A DNA stretch of 5,930 bases from Halomonas sp. (GCA_007135745.1 SLIH01000034.1:1-5930); one strand, 5' to 3'; positions 1 to 5,839 are shown, counted from the stretch's first letter. Numbers and translations are program-made. Notes: generated by a model not told the origin, from the sequence alone.

Positions 1-267
1 GATATCCGAGAGGAGGCGGGTACCGGCCAACGCGGACTGGGCATCTTCGTCTTTTTCGAAGCGTTCGGTGCTGTCGCTCTGTGCATCGGGGGCTTCGCTG
101 TTGGGGTCGACCGGAGGCTGTCCGCCGTTGGGGGAGGCCAGGGTGATATTGGCGCCGGCGTCCTTGAACACATAGTAGGGCGTGGTGAACTCGTCCAGCC
201 AGAAACCGGTCTTGTGGCCCGTATCGCCCATTTCCGCATGGGATGTAAGTACCATCAGGATGTTCAT
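1..267 (-). CDS. DJ-1/PfpI family (Hsp31-like, type 1 glutamine amidotransferase fold) protein, N-terminal part only
   Basis: This frame starts with ATG at 267-265 and stays open for 89 codons to the window edge, so the C-terminal half is missing. The start MNILMVLTSH is the first beta strand of the DJ-1/PfpI fold. GFWLDE (residues 21-26), the SPNGG turn (45-49) and PPVDPNS (51-57) are typical of the Hsp31-like branch. E26 lies where the family's catalytic-triad glutamate is expected. The nucleophilic cysteine and its histidine would lie beyond the edge and cannot be checked. Known family members act as glyoxalase/deglycase-type or chaperone-like stress proteins in the cytoplasm; which activity applies here is unknown. 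A Shine-Dalgarno AGGAG at 273-277 sits 5 nt before the ATG and supports this start. The gene is divergent from the methyltransferase at 355. Confidence 0.87.
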   Translation of the reverse strand, partial: MNILMVLTSHAEMGDTGHKTGFWLDEFTTPYYVFKDAGANITLASPNGGQPPVDPNSEAPDAQSDSTERFEKDEDAQSALAGTRLLSDI

Positions 268-287
268 GGAAGCTCCTAGGCTTTACT

Positions 288-299
288 GTGATTCATCAC
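288..299. promoter_or_regulatory. 12-bp palindrome, possible operator in the divergent region
   Basis: GTGAT-TC-ATCAC is a perfect 5-2-5 inverted repeat. After one mismatched pair, two further pairs (AC at 285-286 and GT at 301-302) continue the symmetry. It lies just downstream of the proposed start of the leftward promoter and between the two divergent genes, where a repressor site would be expected. It is not a CRP site, because the TGTGA/TCACA half-sites would need a 6-bp gap. The regulator is unknown. Confidence 0.25.
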
Positions 300-310
300 T
301 GTGTCGTCAT

Positions 311-339
311 ACGATAACCGCCTGCGTGCGGTTTGTTAA
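311..339 (-). promoter_or_regulatory. Candidate sigma70 promoter for the DJ-1/PfpI gene
   Basis: Read on the minus strand, TTAACA (339-334, 5 of 6 matches to TTGACA) is followed after exactly 17 nt by TATCGT (316-311, 4 of 6 matches to TATAAT). Transcription would start near 304 and leave a leader of about 37 nt before the ATG at 267. The -10 is weak, so this is a pattern match only. No equally good plus-strand promoter for the methyltransferase was found in the same interval. Confidence 0.35.
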
Positions 340-354
340 CTGGGGGAGTGATCC

Positions 355-1260
355 ATGGGTGTGCTGGAAAAAACGGATACGGACCGTTCGCCGGTCAGCC
401 TCACCGGGCACTATACCGGTGAGGTATGGGTAAGGAACGGGTTGTCACCCAGCGCCATGTCGACTCGAACCGGACGTAACTTCTACCGTGCCCTGCGGCC
501 CCTGGATGGCGCAGCCAATCGCTGGCTGGGAATTTCCCTGGAGACGATGCTGGTGCAGCGTCATCGGTTGATTGATGAGCTGGTGTTGGGGTTCGTGGCC
601 AGGCATCCGGGGGCGCAGGTGTTGGAGTTGGCCTGTGGTGTGTCGGACCGTGCGCGGCGGCTGCTTGATGAGATGGGTGACGAAGTCACCTACATTGAGA
701 CGGATCTGCCGGATATGGTGGCCCACAAGCTGGCTGTTTATCAGCAGCAGGGCTGGTCCGGCGGAGCGAGACACCGGGTGGCTCCCTGTAACATCCTCCG
801 GGAGCGTGGCGAAATCAGTCTGGAGCGGGTTGTTGGGGAACTGGATCGGGAGCGGCCGTTGATGGTGATCAGTGAGGGACTGCTTAATTATTTTTCCCGC
901 GCCACTGTCGAGAACTTTCTGCTGCGTTTGAGTGCCCTGCTGAGCGAATTTGCCGAGAACCGTTATGTCACGGAGATCTGGCCGCGGCTGCCCCATTATC
1001 CGGGCGTTGCCGCCCGTAAGACGATGATCCGGCTGATCGAAACGCTCACGCGGCAGGAGGTGCCGCTGCATTTCACGGATAATGAGGACATCGCTCGCGG
1101 ATTTCGCAGCGCCGGCTTTGCCTGGGTGAGGGTGATCAACCCGGATCATTACGCCTTCACCTCAGAAGTGCCGGCGATGGGGAAGCCATCGATGTTTCGG
1201 GTGGTGTGCTCGGGGGTCAATGAGTGCTTTGACTGTGACCCTGAAACCAGCGCCCCCTGA
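355..1260 (+). CDS. Class I SAM-dependent methyltransferase, LCMT/COG3315 type (putative O-methyltransferase)
   Basis: The 301-residue protein has the layout of the leucine-carboxyl-methyltransferase-like family (COG3315, often labelled polyketide O-methyltransferases). The N-terminal HYTGEVWVRNGLS (19-31) matches the family's substrate-side lead-in. VLELACGVSDRA (89-100) is SAM motif I. YIETDLP (113-119) carries the acidic ribose-binding position. MVISEGLLNYFS (170-181) is the conserved post-II block. The start is supported by GGGGGAG at 342-348, 6 nt before the ATG, and by the conserved HYTG block, which rules out the internal ATG at 457. The protein is cytosolic, with no signal peptide or membrane segment. 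The substrate is unknown. The C-terminus is unusual in ending with three close cysteines (C285, C291, C294, the last two as CFDC). Its stop lies 10 bp from the stop of the convergent wax ester synthase. Confidence 0.92.
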   Translation: MGVLEKTDTDRSPVSLTGHYTGEVWVRNGLSPSAMSTRTGRNFYRALRPLDGAANRWLGISLETMLVQRHRLIDELVLGFVARHPGAQVLELACGVSDRARRLLDEMGDEVTYIETDLPDMVAHKLAVYQQQGWSGGARHRVAPCNILRERGEISLERVVGELDRERPLMVISEGLLNYFSRATVENFLLRLSALLSEFAENRYVTEIWPRLPHYPGVAARKTMIRLIETLTRQEVPLHFTDNEDIARGFRSAGFAWVRVINPDHYAFTSEVPAMGKPSMFRVVCSGVNECFDCDPETSAP

Positions 1261-1270
1261 GCTCCGCGGT

Positions 1271-2623
1271 TCAATGCTCCAGCGCCTGGAGTCCTTCTTC
1301 CAGATAATCCAGCAGTCGTTGCAGGCTGGGCAGGGTGCGCCGGCAACCGATGAGGCCGAACTCCACCTGGTCGTTGTAGCTGTTCAGGGTCATGTTGAGG
1401 GCCATGCGGTCAAGCACAATGGAAACCGGGTACATCCCCTCAAGCCGGGCCCCGTTCCAGTACATGGTCTCTTTGGGGCCGGGGACGTTTGAGATCACCA
1501 CGTTGAACGTCTGCCATCTGGGAGCGAGCCCGGTCAGGAGCTGAAAGCCGGCCGGTGCCATGGTGAGGGCGGTGTAGTTGATGCACTGTTCGGGTGTCAT
1601 GGCCGCATAGCGGTCTTTCCCTTCCTGCATGGAGGCCCGGATATGGGCCAGCCGTTGAGCCGGATCAGCGATATGTGTTCCCAGAGAGGCCAGTATGGTG
1701 CCAACCTGGTTGCCACCTTCATGGCCTTCCTGCCGAAGTGATACCGGGACCATGGCGATCAGCGGTTGATCCGGCAGTGCATCCTGGGATTTCAGATAAC
1801 TCCTCAGGGCGTGGGCGCAAATGGCCAGCACCGTATCATTCACCGTGGCATGGTAGGTTTTGCCCACAGCCTTGATGCGATCCAGATGAAAGGATTGGGC
1901 AGCAAAGCGCCGGGAGCCGGTAACCGGCTGATTCAGGATGCAGGGGGGTGCGTGGAAGATGGAATCGTACTCCGGATTCCTGCGTGCTTCGTTGATGGTC
2001 TTCAGCAGCTGTTTTGTTACCCCCGGAATGGTGCCAAGCTGTTGCCCGGCGTCCCCGAGCAGATGCCGTAGGTTTTGAAGCACGGACGGAGAGCGTGCCT
2101 GCCCCGCTCGGGTGTTGGTTGGTAATGCCCAGATGGGTGGCTGGTTGCGTAGATTCGGGTCGGGAGAGAGAACCTTCTGGGCCAGACGCATGGCCGATAC
2201 GCCGTCCACCAGAGAGTGGTGGATCTTGCTGTAAAGGGCGAAGCGCCGGTCCTGAAGTCCTTCAATGAGGTGCACTTCCCACAACGGTCGTTGGCGGTCC
2301 ATGGCGTGGCTGTGTTCCGCTGAGACAAAGGCCAGCAGTTCCCGGATCCGCCCCGGGGTGGGCAGGGCCTCGAAGCGGAAATGGTGTTCCAGGTCCGGGC
2401 GTTCATCTTTCTCCCAGTAGAACTGGCCCCAGCGCTGTACCAGGCGCTTGTTCAATGGCGGGGACACCTCGGTGTAGGCACGCATTTGCTCGGCCAGCTC
2501 GTAAACATAGTTGTCGCCAGCTTCTTCTGGAAATGAGAACAGCTGCAGGCCGGCAACGTGCATGGGTTGCTGGCGTTTTTCCAGCCAGAGGAAAAGTTGG
2601 TCTTCGGGGCTCAGGCGTTTCAC
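1271..2623 (-). CDS. wax-dgaT: Wax ester synthase / acyl-CoA:diacylglycerol acyltransferase (WS/DGAT)
   Basis: The enzyme esterifies acyl-CoA with a long-chain alcohol to make wax ester, or with diacylglycerol to make triacylglycerol, as storage lipid at the inner face of the membrane. The 450 residues match the usual family size. Visible motifs in order are PLW (113-115), the catalytic HHSLVDG (135-141), ND (262-263) in the acceptor-side helix, and NVVISNVPGP (374-383). The start QLFLWLEKRQQPMH and the end QVEFGLIGCRRTLPSLQ closely resemble the 455-residue Marinobacter WS as I recall it. The start codon is GTG (2623-2621), with AGGA at 2628-2631 only 4 nt upstream and AAGG at 2633-2636 further away. 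The next gene upstream on this strand ends 132 bp away, so the gene probably has its own promoter, but none is clear. G359 sits at a position known to affect alcohol or acyl chain selectivity. Confidence 0.97.
   Translation of the reverse strand: MKRLSPEDQLFLWLEKRQQPMHVAGLQLFSFPEEAGDNYVYELAEQMRAYTEVSPPLNKRLVQRWGQFYWEKDERPDLEHHFRFEALPTPGRIRELLAFVSAEHSHAMDRQRPLWEVHLIEGLQDRRFALYSKIHHSLVDGVSAMRLAQKVLSPDPNLRNQPPIWALPTNTRAGQARSPSVLQNLRHLLGDAGQQLGTIPGVTKQLLKTINEARRNPEYDSIFHAPPCILNQPVTGSRRFAAQSFHLDRIKAVGKTYHATVNDTVLAICAHALRSYLKSQDALPDQPLIAMVPVSLRQEGHEGGNQVGTILASLGTHIADPAQRLAHIRASMQEGKDRYAAMTPEQCINYTALTMAPAGFQLLTGLAPRWQTFNVVISNVPGPKETMYWNGARLEGMYPVSIVLDRMALNMTLNSYNDQVEFGLIGCRRTLPSLQRLLDYLEEGLQALEH
1277..1291 (+). 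terminator. Weak hairpin at the convergent gene ends
   Basis: CTCCAG-CGC-CTGGAG is a perfect 6-bp inverted repeat with a 3-nt loop, starting 17 nt after the methyltransferase stop. The following plus-strand sequence is pyrimidine-rich (tccttcttcc) but is not a T-run. The repeat also lies inside the last codons of the wax ester synthase gene, so it may simply reflect coding sequence. It is the only terminator-like structure seen near this 10-bp convergent junction. Confidence 0.2.
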
Positions 2624-2700
2624 GGAATCCTGCCTTGTTGATTATTTTTCAATGGTTGATGGTACATTTATTGGTGGCGTTATGGCGAGATGTGGTGTGT

Positions 2701-2742
2701 TCGGCCAGCCGAGCGCAGATTGCCATTCATGCTGCAAGCAGC
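2701..2742. repeat. Two 12-bp palindromes upstream of the wax ester synthase
   Basis: TCGGC-CA-GCCGA (2701-2712) and GCTGC-AA-GCAGC (2731-2742) are both perfect 5-2-5 inverted repeats with different sequences, and their centres are 30 bp apart. They lie in the 132-bp gap between the solute-binding protein stop (2756) and the wax ester synthase GTG (2623). They could be small hairpins ending the upstream transcript or protein-binding sites. Neither is followed by a T-run on either strand, and short palindromes like these also arise by chance. Confidence 0.3.
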
Positions 2743-2755
2743 CTTGTTACGGGTG

Positions 2756-3514
2756 TTATTGGTAGCGAGCTTGGATTTTCTCGAGTGTGCCATCGTGTTT
2801 GAACGTCTCCACAGTTTCGTTGAGTGCGCGGAGGAGTTCGGAGGGAAAATCCTGGTTGCAGACCAGCCAGAGTTCGAAGACTTCATCACTTTCGGCCTGG
2901 GGATAAATTTCCATGTCATGCTGTGACGCAATGTAAGGGCCTGCGATGGAGCCGGCGAGCCAGAGATCAATGCGTTCCCATTTGAGTTTGGCCAGATTGT
3001 CTGCGACCTCGGTGACAGGATCGACAGGAACTCCCTGGGCTTCTACCCAGCCGGAATAGGCGTCGGCGATCTGGCCGCCTACCCGGTAATCACGGGCTCC
3101 CTCAATAGTTTCCAGCTCGGGAGAATCAGGGGTCAGGGAATACAGGATGATTCGTTCACGTGTGAGCGGGCCGACCCATTGATAGATGTCCTCGCGCTCC
3201 GGTGTGCGCGCTCCTGAGAAAAAGCAGGTTCTGTCATTCTGGCGAGTGGCCAGTTGTGCGCGGCCCCAGGGCACTATCATGAATTTCACGTCCAGATCCA
3301 GCTTTTCAGCCGTCAGCTTCAGCAGTTCCGTGTTGATGCCCACGATGTCGCCATCGTTGCTGAAACTGAAGGGTGCGTATTCCTCCGTGTAGAACCGCAG
3401 GGGAGGGTTGTCTGTCTGTGTCTCACTGTGCGCGATAACAGTGAAGATGGACAGGAGCAAACAGAGGGAGCATCGGACCATTGAGTTAAAGCTCTGGACA
3501 ACATTTACTCTCAT
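2756..3514 (-). CDS. Periplasmic solute-binding protein, SBP_bac_3 type, without a nearby transporter
   Basis: The 252-residue frame has a Sec signal peptide: hydrophobic CSLCLLLSIFTVIA (15-28) followed by a likely cleavage site near AHS (28-30). The mature part shows the amino-acid-binding SBP_bac_3 pattern. LRFYTEEYAPFSF (39-51) and IVGINTELLKLTAEKL (57-72) form the first lobe. SGARTPERE (100-108) carries the ligand-binding arginine region, and FKHDGTLEKIQARY (238-251) is the typical family end. C97 and C219 are the only cysteines after the signal and could pair in the periplasm. No permease or ATPase gene lies in the window, so the ligand and role are unknown; it may feed a distant transporter or act as a sensor. 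The ATG at 3514 has no Shine-Dalgarno and overlaps a TATAAT box. The in-frame ATG at 3481 (residue 12) would give a compact 241-residue precursor and may be the real start, although it also lacks a strong ribosome site. Confidence 0.9.
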   Translation of the reverse strand: MRVNVVQSFNSMVRCSLCLLLSIFTVIAHSETQTDNPPLRFYTEEYAPFSFSNDGDIVGINTELLKLTAEKLDLDVKFMIVPWGRAQLATRQNDRTCFFSGARTPEREDIYQWVGPLTRERIILYSLTPDSPELETIEGARDYRVGGQIADAYSGWVEAQGVPVDPVTEVADNLAKLKWERIDLWLAGSIAGPYIASQHDMEIYPQAESDEVFELWLVCNQDFPSELLRALNETVETFKHDGTLEKIQARYQ

Positions 3515-3518
3515 TATA
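3513..3518 (-). promoter_or_regulatory. Perfect TATAAT -10 box overlapping the first possible start of the solute-binding protein gene
   Basis: The minus strand reads TATAAT at 3518-3513, sharing two bases with the ATG at 3514-3512. If it is used, transcription starts near 3506, downstream of that ATG, and translation would need to begin at the ATG at 3481. No good -35 is seen at 16-18 nt spacing (the 17-nt position reads TAACTG), and there is no TG extension before the box, so promoter use would probably need an activator. The identification rests on the exact hexamer in a GC-rich background. Confidence 0.4.
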
Positions 3519-3616
3519 GGGGTCAGCAGCCGTTACAGTTAGCATTTCGCATTATTTATTTTTACGGCTTGGCGTTCGATATCTTTGGCAGGCAGGGAGT
3601 GATCAATAGGGTGGGG

Positions 3617-3653
3617 CGGTGAGCAGGGCCCATGGAATACGGCCTGCTCACCG
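3617..3653 (-). terminator. Strong hairpin after the MDR reductase gene, probable transcript end
   Basis: CGGTGAGCAGG (3617-3627) and CCTGCTCACCG (3643-3653) form a perfect 11-bp GC-rich stem. Two further CC/GG pairs can form inside it around a single bulged base. It starts 11 nt beyond the stop of the 3665-4651 gene, where the malate dehydrogenase-MDR transcript should end. No T-run follows on either strand (on the minus strand the next bases are C-rich), so it is not a textbook intrinsic terminator. It may instead be a stabilising 3' stem or work together with Rho. Confidence 0.5.
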
Positions 3654-3664
3654 TTGGAAGCACA

Positions 3665-4651
3665 TCAATGTCGGGGCACAATCAGCACCTTGCCGTCGCG
3701 CTCACCGGCGACAGCCGCCGCCACGGCGTCCTTGATCTCGCTGACGTCGTACTCCGCCGCGATATTGGCCTTAAGTTGGCCGCTGGCGATCTGTTTGGTG
3801 ATGTCGTAATAGAGCTTCATCTGCGCCTCGCGACTGGCATTCCTGAACCAGCGAGCCAGCCAGAAACCCTTGAGCGCAATGTCGCGGAAGACGATGTTGG
3901 CCGGTGAAACCTGACAGGGTTCGCCGCTCATCATGCCGTAGTTCACGACCACGCCACCCTCGGCCACGCAGTTGGCAATGTGGTCGGTGGCCGCGCCGCC
4001 CACGGCATCAATGCCCAGATGAATCTCGGCACCCCCGGTGGCGTCGCGCACCCGCTTGTGCAGATCCGGCCCATCCACCAGGGTGACGTCGCCACCCTGG
4101 GCTTCGACCGAGGCCACCGCCGACTCACGCCGAACCACGTTGACGGTTTTCAGGCCCCGTGATTTCGCGTGCTGAATCAGATAGCCGCCAACGCCTGAAT
4201 TGGCCACGTTCTGGATGACCCAGTCGCCTTCATCGAGGTTTACGAACTGGTTGAGCAGCAGGATGGCCGTGGGCGGATTCACCGTCATCATGGACAATTG
4301 TTTCGGGTCGGCTTCACTGGGAAGCGGTACCAGGTCCTTCGCTTGGGCCACTACGTGGCTGGCCCAGGTGCCAATGCCTATGGGCAGCAATACCGTCTGG
4401 CCTTTCTCGGGCCCGCTGGCGCCCGCGCCCAGTTCCACAACCCGGCCCACGCCTTCGTTGCCACCAATGGCCGGGAGCGGGGGCAGCACGCCGTAGTCAC
4501 CGGTGAGGGTGAGCACGTCCGAGGGGTTGATGGGTGCAGCAAGCACCTCCACCAGTGCCTCGCCTTCGCCGGGCTGTGGTGTATCCACAGTCACGGCTTC
4601 AATCACGTCCTGGGGAACGGGGCCGCGCTTTTCGTATCTGGCCTGTTGCAT
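3665..4651 (-). CDS. Zinc-free MDR oxidoreductase, probable NADPH-dependent 2-enoyl thioester reductase (MECR/ETR-like)
   Basis: The 328-residue protein has an N-terminal GroES-like domain and a Rossmann domain. INPSDVLTLTGDYG (41-54) followed by LPAIGGNEGVGRV (59-71) is the pattern of 2-enoyl thioester reductases, with Y53 at the catalytic tyrosine position. In GGNEG, N65 replaces the zinc-ligand histidine of zinc alcohol dehydrogenases, so no catalytic zinc is expected. NSGVGG (151-156) is the dinucleotide-binding turn, and NVVRR (171-175) with its arginines suggests NADPH. GTWASHV (94-100) and YGMMSGEP (238-245) are also family blocks. Characterised relatives reduce trans-2-enoyl-ACP or -CoA in fatty acid synthesis. 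Quinone-oxidoreductase activity is an alternative, and databases may call it a zinc-binding dehydrogenase. AGGAG at 4659-4663, 7 nt before the ATG, fixes the start. It lies 29 bp downstream of the malate dehydrogenase gene on the same strand, so the two are probably co-transcribed. Confidence 0.93.
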   Translation of the reverse strand: MQQARYEKRGPVPQDVIEAVTVDTPQPGEGEALVEVLAAPINPSDVLTLTGDYGVLPPLPAIGGNEGVGRVVELGAGASGPEKGQTVLLPIGIGTWASHVVAQAKDLVPLPSEADPKQLSMMTVNPPTAILLLNQFVNLDEGDWVIQNVANSGVGGYLIQHAKSRGLKTVNVVRRESAVASVEAQGGDVTLVDGPDLHKRVRDATGGAEIHLGIDAVGGAATDHIANCVAEGGVVVNYGMMSGEPCQVSPANIVFRDIALKGFWLARWFRNASREAQMKLYYDITKQIASGQLKANIAAEYDVSEIKDAVAAAVAGERDGKVLIVPRH

Positions 4652-4680
4652 GCTGTTGCTCCTGTCCGGTGATGGGGACC

Positions 4681-5775
4681 TCAGCGTACCCGGTCGGTCT
4701 GCAGGTACTGCTTGGGCAGCGAGATGCCGTCGTCGTAGAGCGTGATGCCGGAGCGCAGGCAGACCGAAAGGTTGCGATGGGACTCCTCGGTTTCCCTGGG
4801 AAGCATGTCTTCGACGGTACGCATCTCGTCGATCAGCTCCTGCTCGGTCAGCGTCATTTTCTCCTGGGCAAACTCGCTGATTTCGAGGTTCTGTACGATC
4901 TGATAGCGTCCGTAATCACAGCGCACGGGGAAAGAGTAGAAAATGCCCTTTTCTATGCCGTAACTGCCATCGCTGACGATGCCCATGCTGACCCAGTCGT
5001 GCTCCGGGGTGCCGTTGATCCAGTCATGCATGTGATGAATGATCGCCTGGGCGGCCGAGGCGGCACTGGAGTGGCCGCGGGCATCGATAATGGCGGAGCC
5101 GCGTTTCTGGATCTTTTCGATGAATTCCTCCCGATACCATTTCTGGTCAATCTGGCGGAAGGCCGGCTCGCCGTGAATGGTGGCGTGGCGCAGATCCGGA
5201 AACTGGGTGGAGGAATGGTTGCCCCAGACGATGATGCGATGGATGGCACTCGGGTTGGCGCCGGTGCGGTTGGCCAGAATGCCCCGGGTGCGGTTGTGAT
5301 CCAGCCGGGTCAGGGCAGTGAACTGGGCTGGGCTCAGATTTGGGGCGTTGCGGCTGGCGATCAGAGCATTGGTGTTGGCCGGGTTGCCCACCACCAGCAC
5401 CTTCACGTCCCGGTTGGCGAACTCATTGATGGCTTTGCCCTGCTTCGCGAAGATAGGTCCGTTGGCGGTGATCAGCTCGCTGCGCTCCATGCCTGGGCCG
5501 CGAGGTTTGGCGCCGATCAGCAGCACATAGTGGGCACCAATTACCCCTTCTTCAATGTTGTCGTGCAGGCTGATGCTGTGAAGCAGGGGAAAGGCACAGT
5601 CCTCCAGCTCCATGGCCAGCCCACGCAGGGATTCCATGGCCTGGGGTACTTCAATCAGTTGCAGGATCACAGGCTGATCCTGGCCGATCATCTCACCGGT
5701 GGCGATCTTGAACAGCAGGGAATGGCTGATGCTACCGGCGGCACCGGTAACCGCAATTCGAACCGGACGTCTCAT
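4681..5775 (-). CDS. mdh: Malate dehydrogenase (NAD, type 2) with a C-terminal extension
   Basis: The enzyme interconverts malate and oxaloacetate in the TCA cycle in the cytoplasm. VTGAAGSIS (9-17) is the Rossmann loop. E42 in IEVPQAM is the acidic residue that favours NAD over NADP. GAKPRGPGMER (88-98) supplies substrate-binding R92 and R98, and R92 favours malate over lactate. GNPANTN (130-136), LDHNR (158-162, D159) and WGNHSS (184-189, catalytic H187) complete the active site, followed by MGIVSDGSYGI (264-274). Two features are odd. The third glycine of the usual GAAGQIG loop is S17. The protein is 364 residues instead of about 326-330, with roughly 39 extra residues after about residue 325, including C339. 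The extension keeps high GC at third codon positions, so it looks like real coding sequence. AGAGG at 5783-5787, 7 nt before the ATG, supports the start. It is probably the first gene of an operon with the MDR reductase. Confidence 0.95.
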   Translation of the reverse strand: MRRPVRIAVTGAAGSISHSLLFKIATGEMIGQDQPVILQLIEVPQAMESLRGLAMELEDCAFPLLHSISLHDNIEEGVIGAHYVLLIGAKPRGPGMERSELITANGPIFAKQGKAINEFANRDVKVLVVGNPANTNALIASRNAPNLSPAQFTALTRLDHNRTRGILANRTGANPSAIHRIIVWGNHSSTQFPDLRHATIHGEPAFRQIDQKWYREEFIEKIQKRGSAIIDARGHSSAASAAQAIIHHMHDWINGTPEHDWVSMGIVSDGSYGIEKGIFYSFPVRCDYGRYQIVQNLEISEFAQEKMTLTEQELIDEMRTVEDMLPRETEESHRNLSVCLRSGITLYDDGISLPKQYLQTDRVR

Positions 5776-5810
5776 GGGGAAACCTCTGAGTTGATGGCTA
5801 ATGGTTGCTC

Positions 5811-5839
5811 AGTATAACGGTTCACTCTCCCGCAACGCA
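5811..5839 (-). promoter_or_regulatory. Candidate promoter of the malate dehydrogenase-MDR operon
   Basis: The minus strand has TATACT at 5816-5811 (5 of 6 matches to TATAAT). The hexamer 17 nt upstream is TGCGTT (5839-5834), a poor -35. Transcription would start near 5804, giving a leader of about 29 nt that contains the AGAGG ribosome site. The good -10 with a weak -35 suggests a promoter needing help or control, and the adjoining palindrome at 5836-5848 overlaps the -35. Confidence 0.45.

Noticed and set aside
287..301. Possible CRP site around the 288-299 palindrome
   Set aside because: TGTGA and TCACT half-sites are present but separated by 4 bp instead of the required 6.
401..422. 7-bp inverted repeat TCACCGG/CCGGTGA with an 8-nt loop near the start of the methyltransferase
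   Set aside because: It falls in the conserved LTGHYTGE coding block, so coding constraint explains it. No T-run or competing leader frame supports an attenuator.
445..1149. Minus-strand open frame of 234 codons inside the methyltransferase gene
   Set aside because: The plus-strand frame contains all methyltransferase motifs and a strong Shine-Dalgarno. The antisense product is rich in H, Q, P and R with no family pattern, as expected from a shadow frame.
2017..2406. Minus-strand open frame of 129 codons in another frame of the wax ester synthase
   Set aside because: It overlaps the catalytic HHSLVDG region of the real gene in a shifted frame, and its translation is a W-, R- and P-rich shadow.
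2680..2970. Minus-strand 96-codon frame overlapping the end of the solute-binding protein and the intergenic gap
   Set aside because: It is mostly a shifted reading of the solute-binding protein, with no ribosome site or recognisable domain.
4534..5817. Plus-strand open frame of 427 codons across malate dehydrogenase, longer than the gene itself
   Set aside because: It lies wholly opposite a gene with a complete set of malate dehydrogenase motifs and a good ribosome site. High GC at third positions removes stops on the antisense strand, and its translation shows no recognisable domain.
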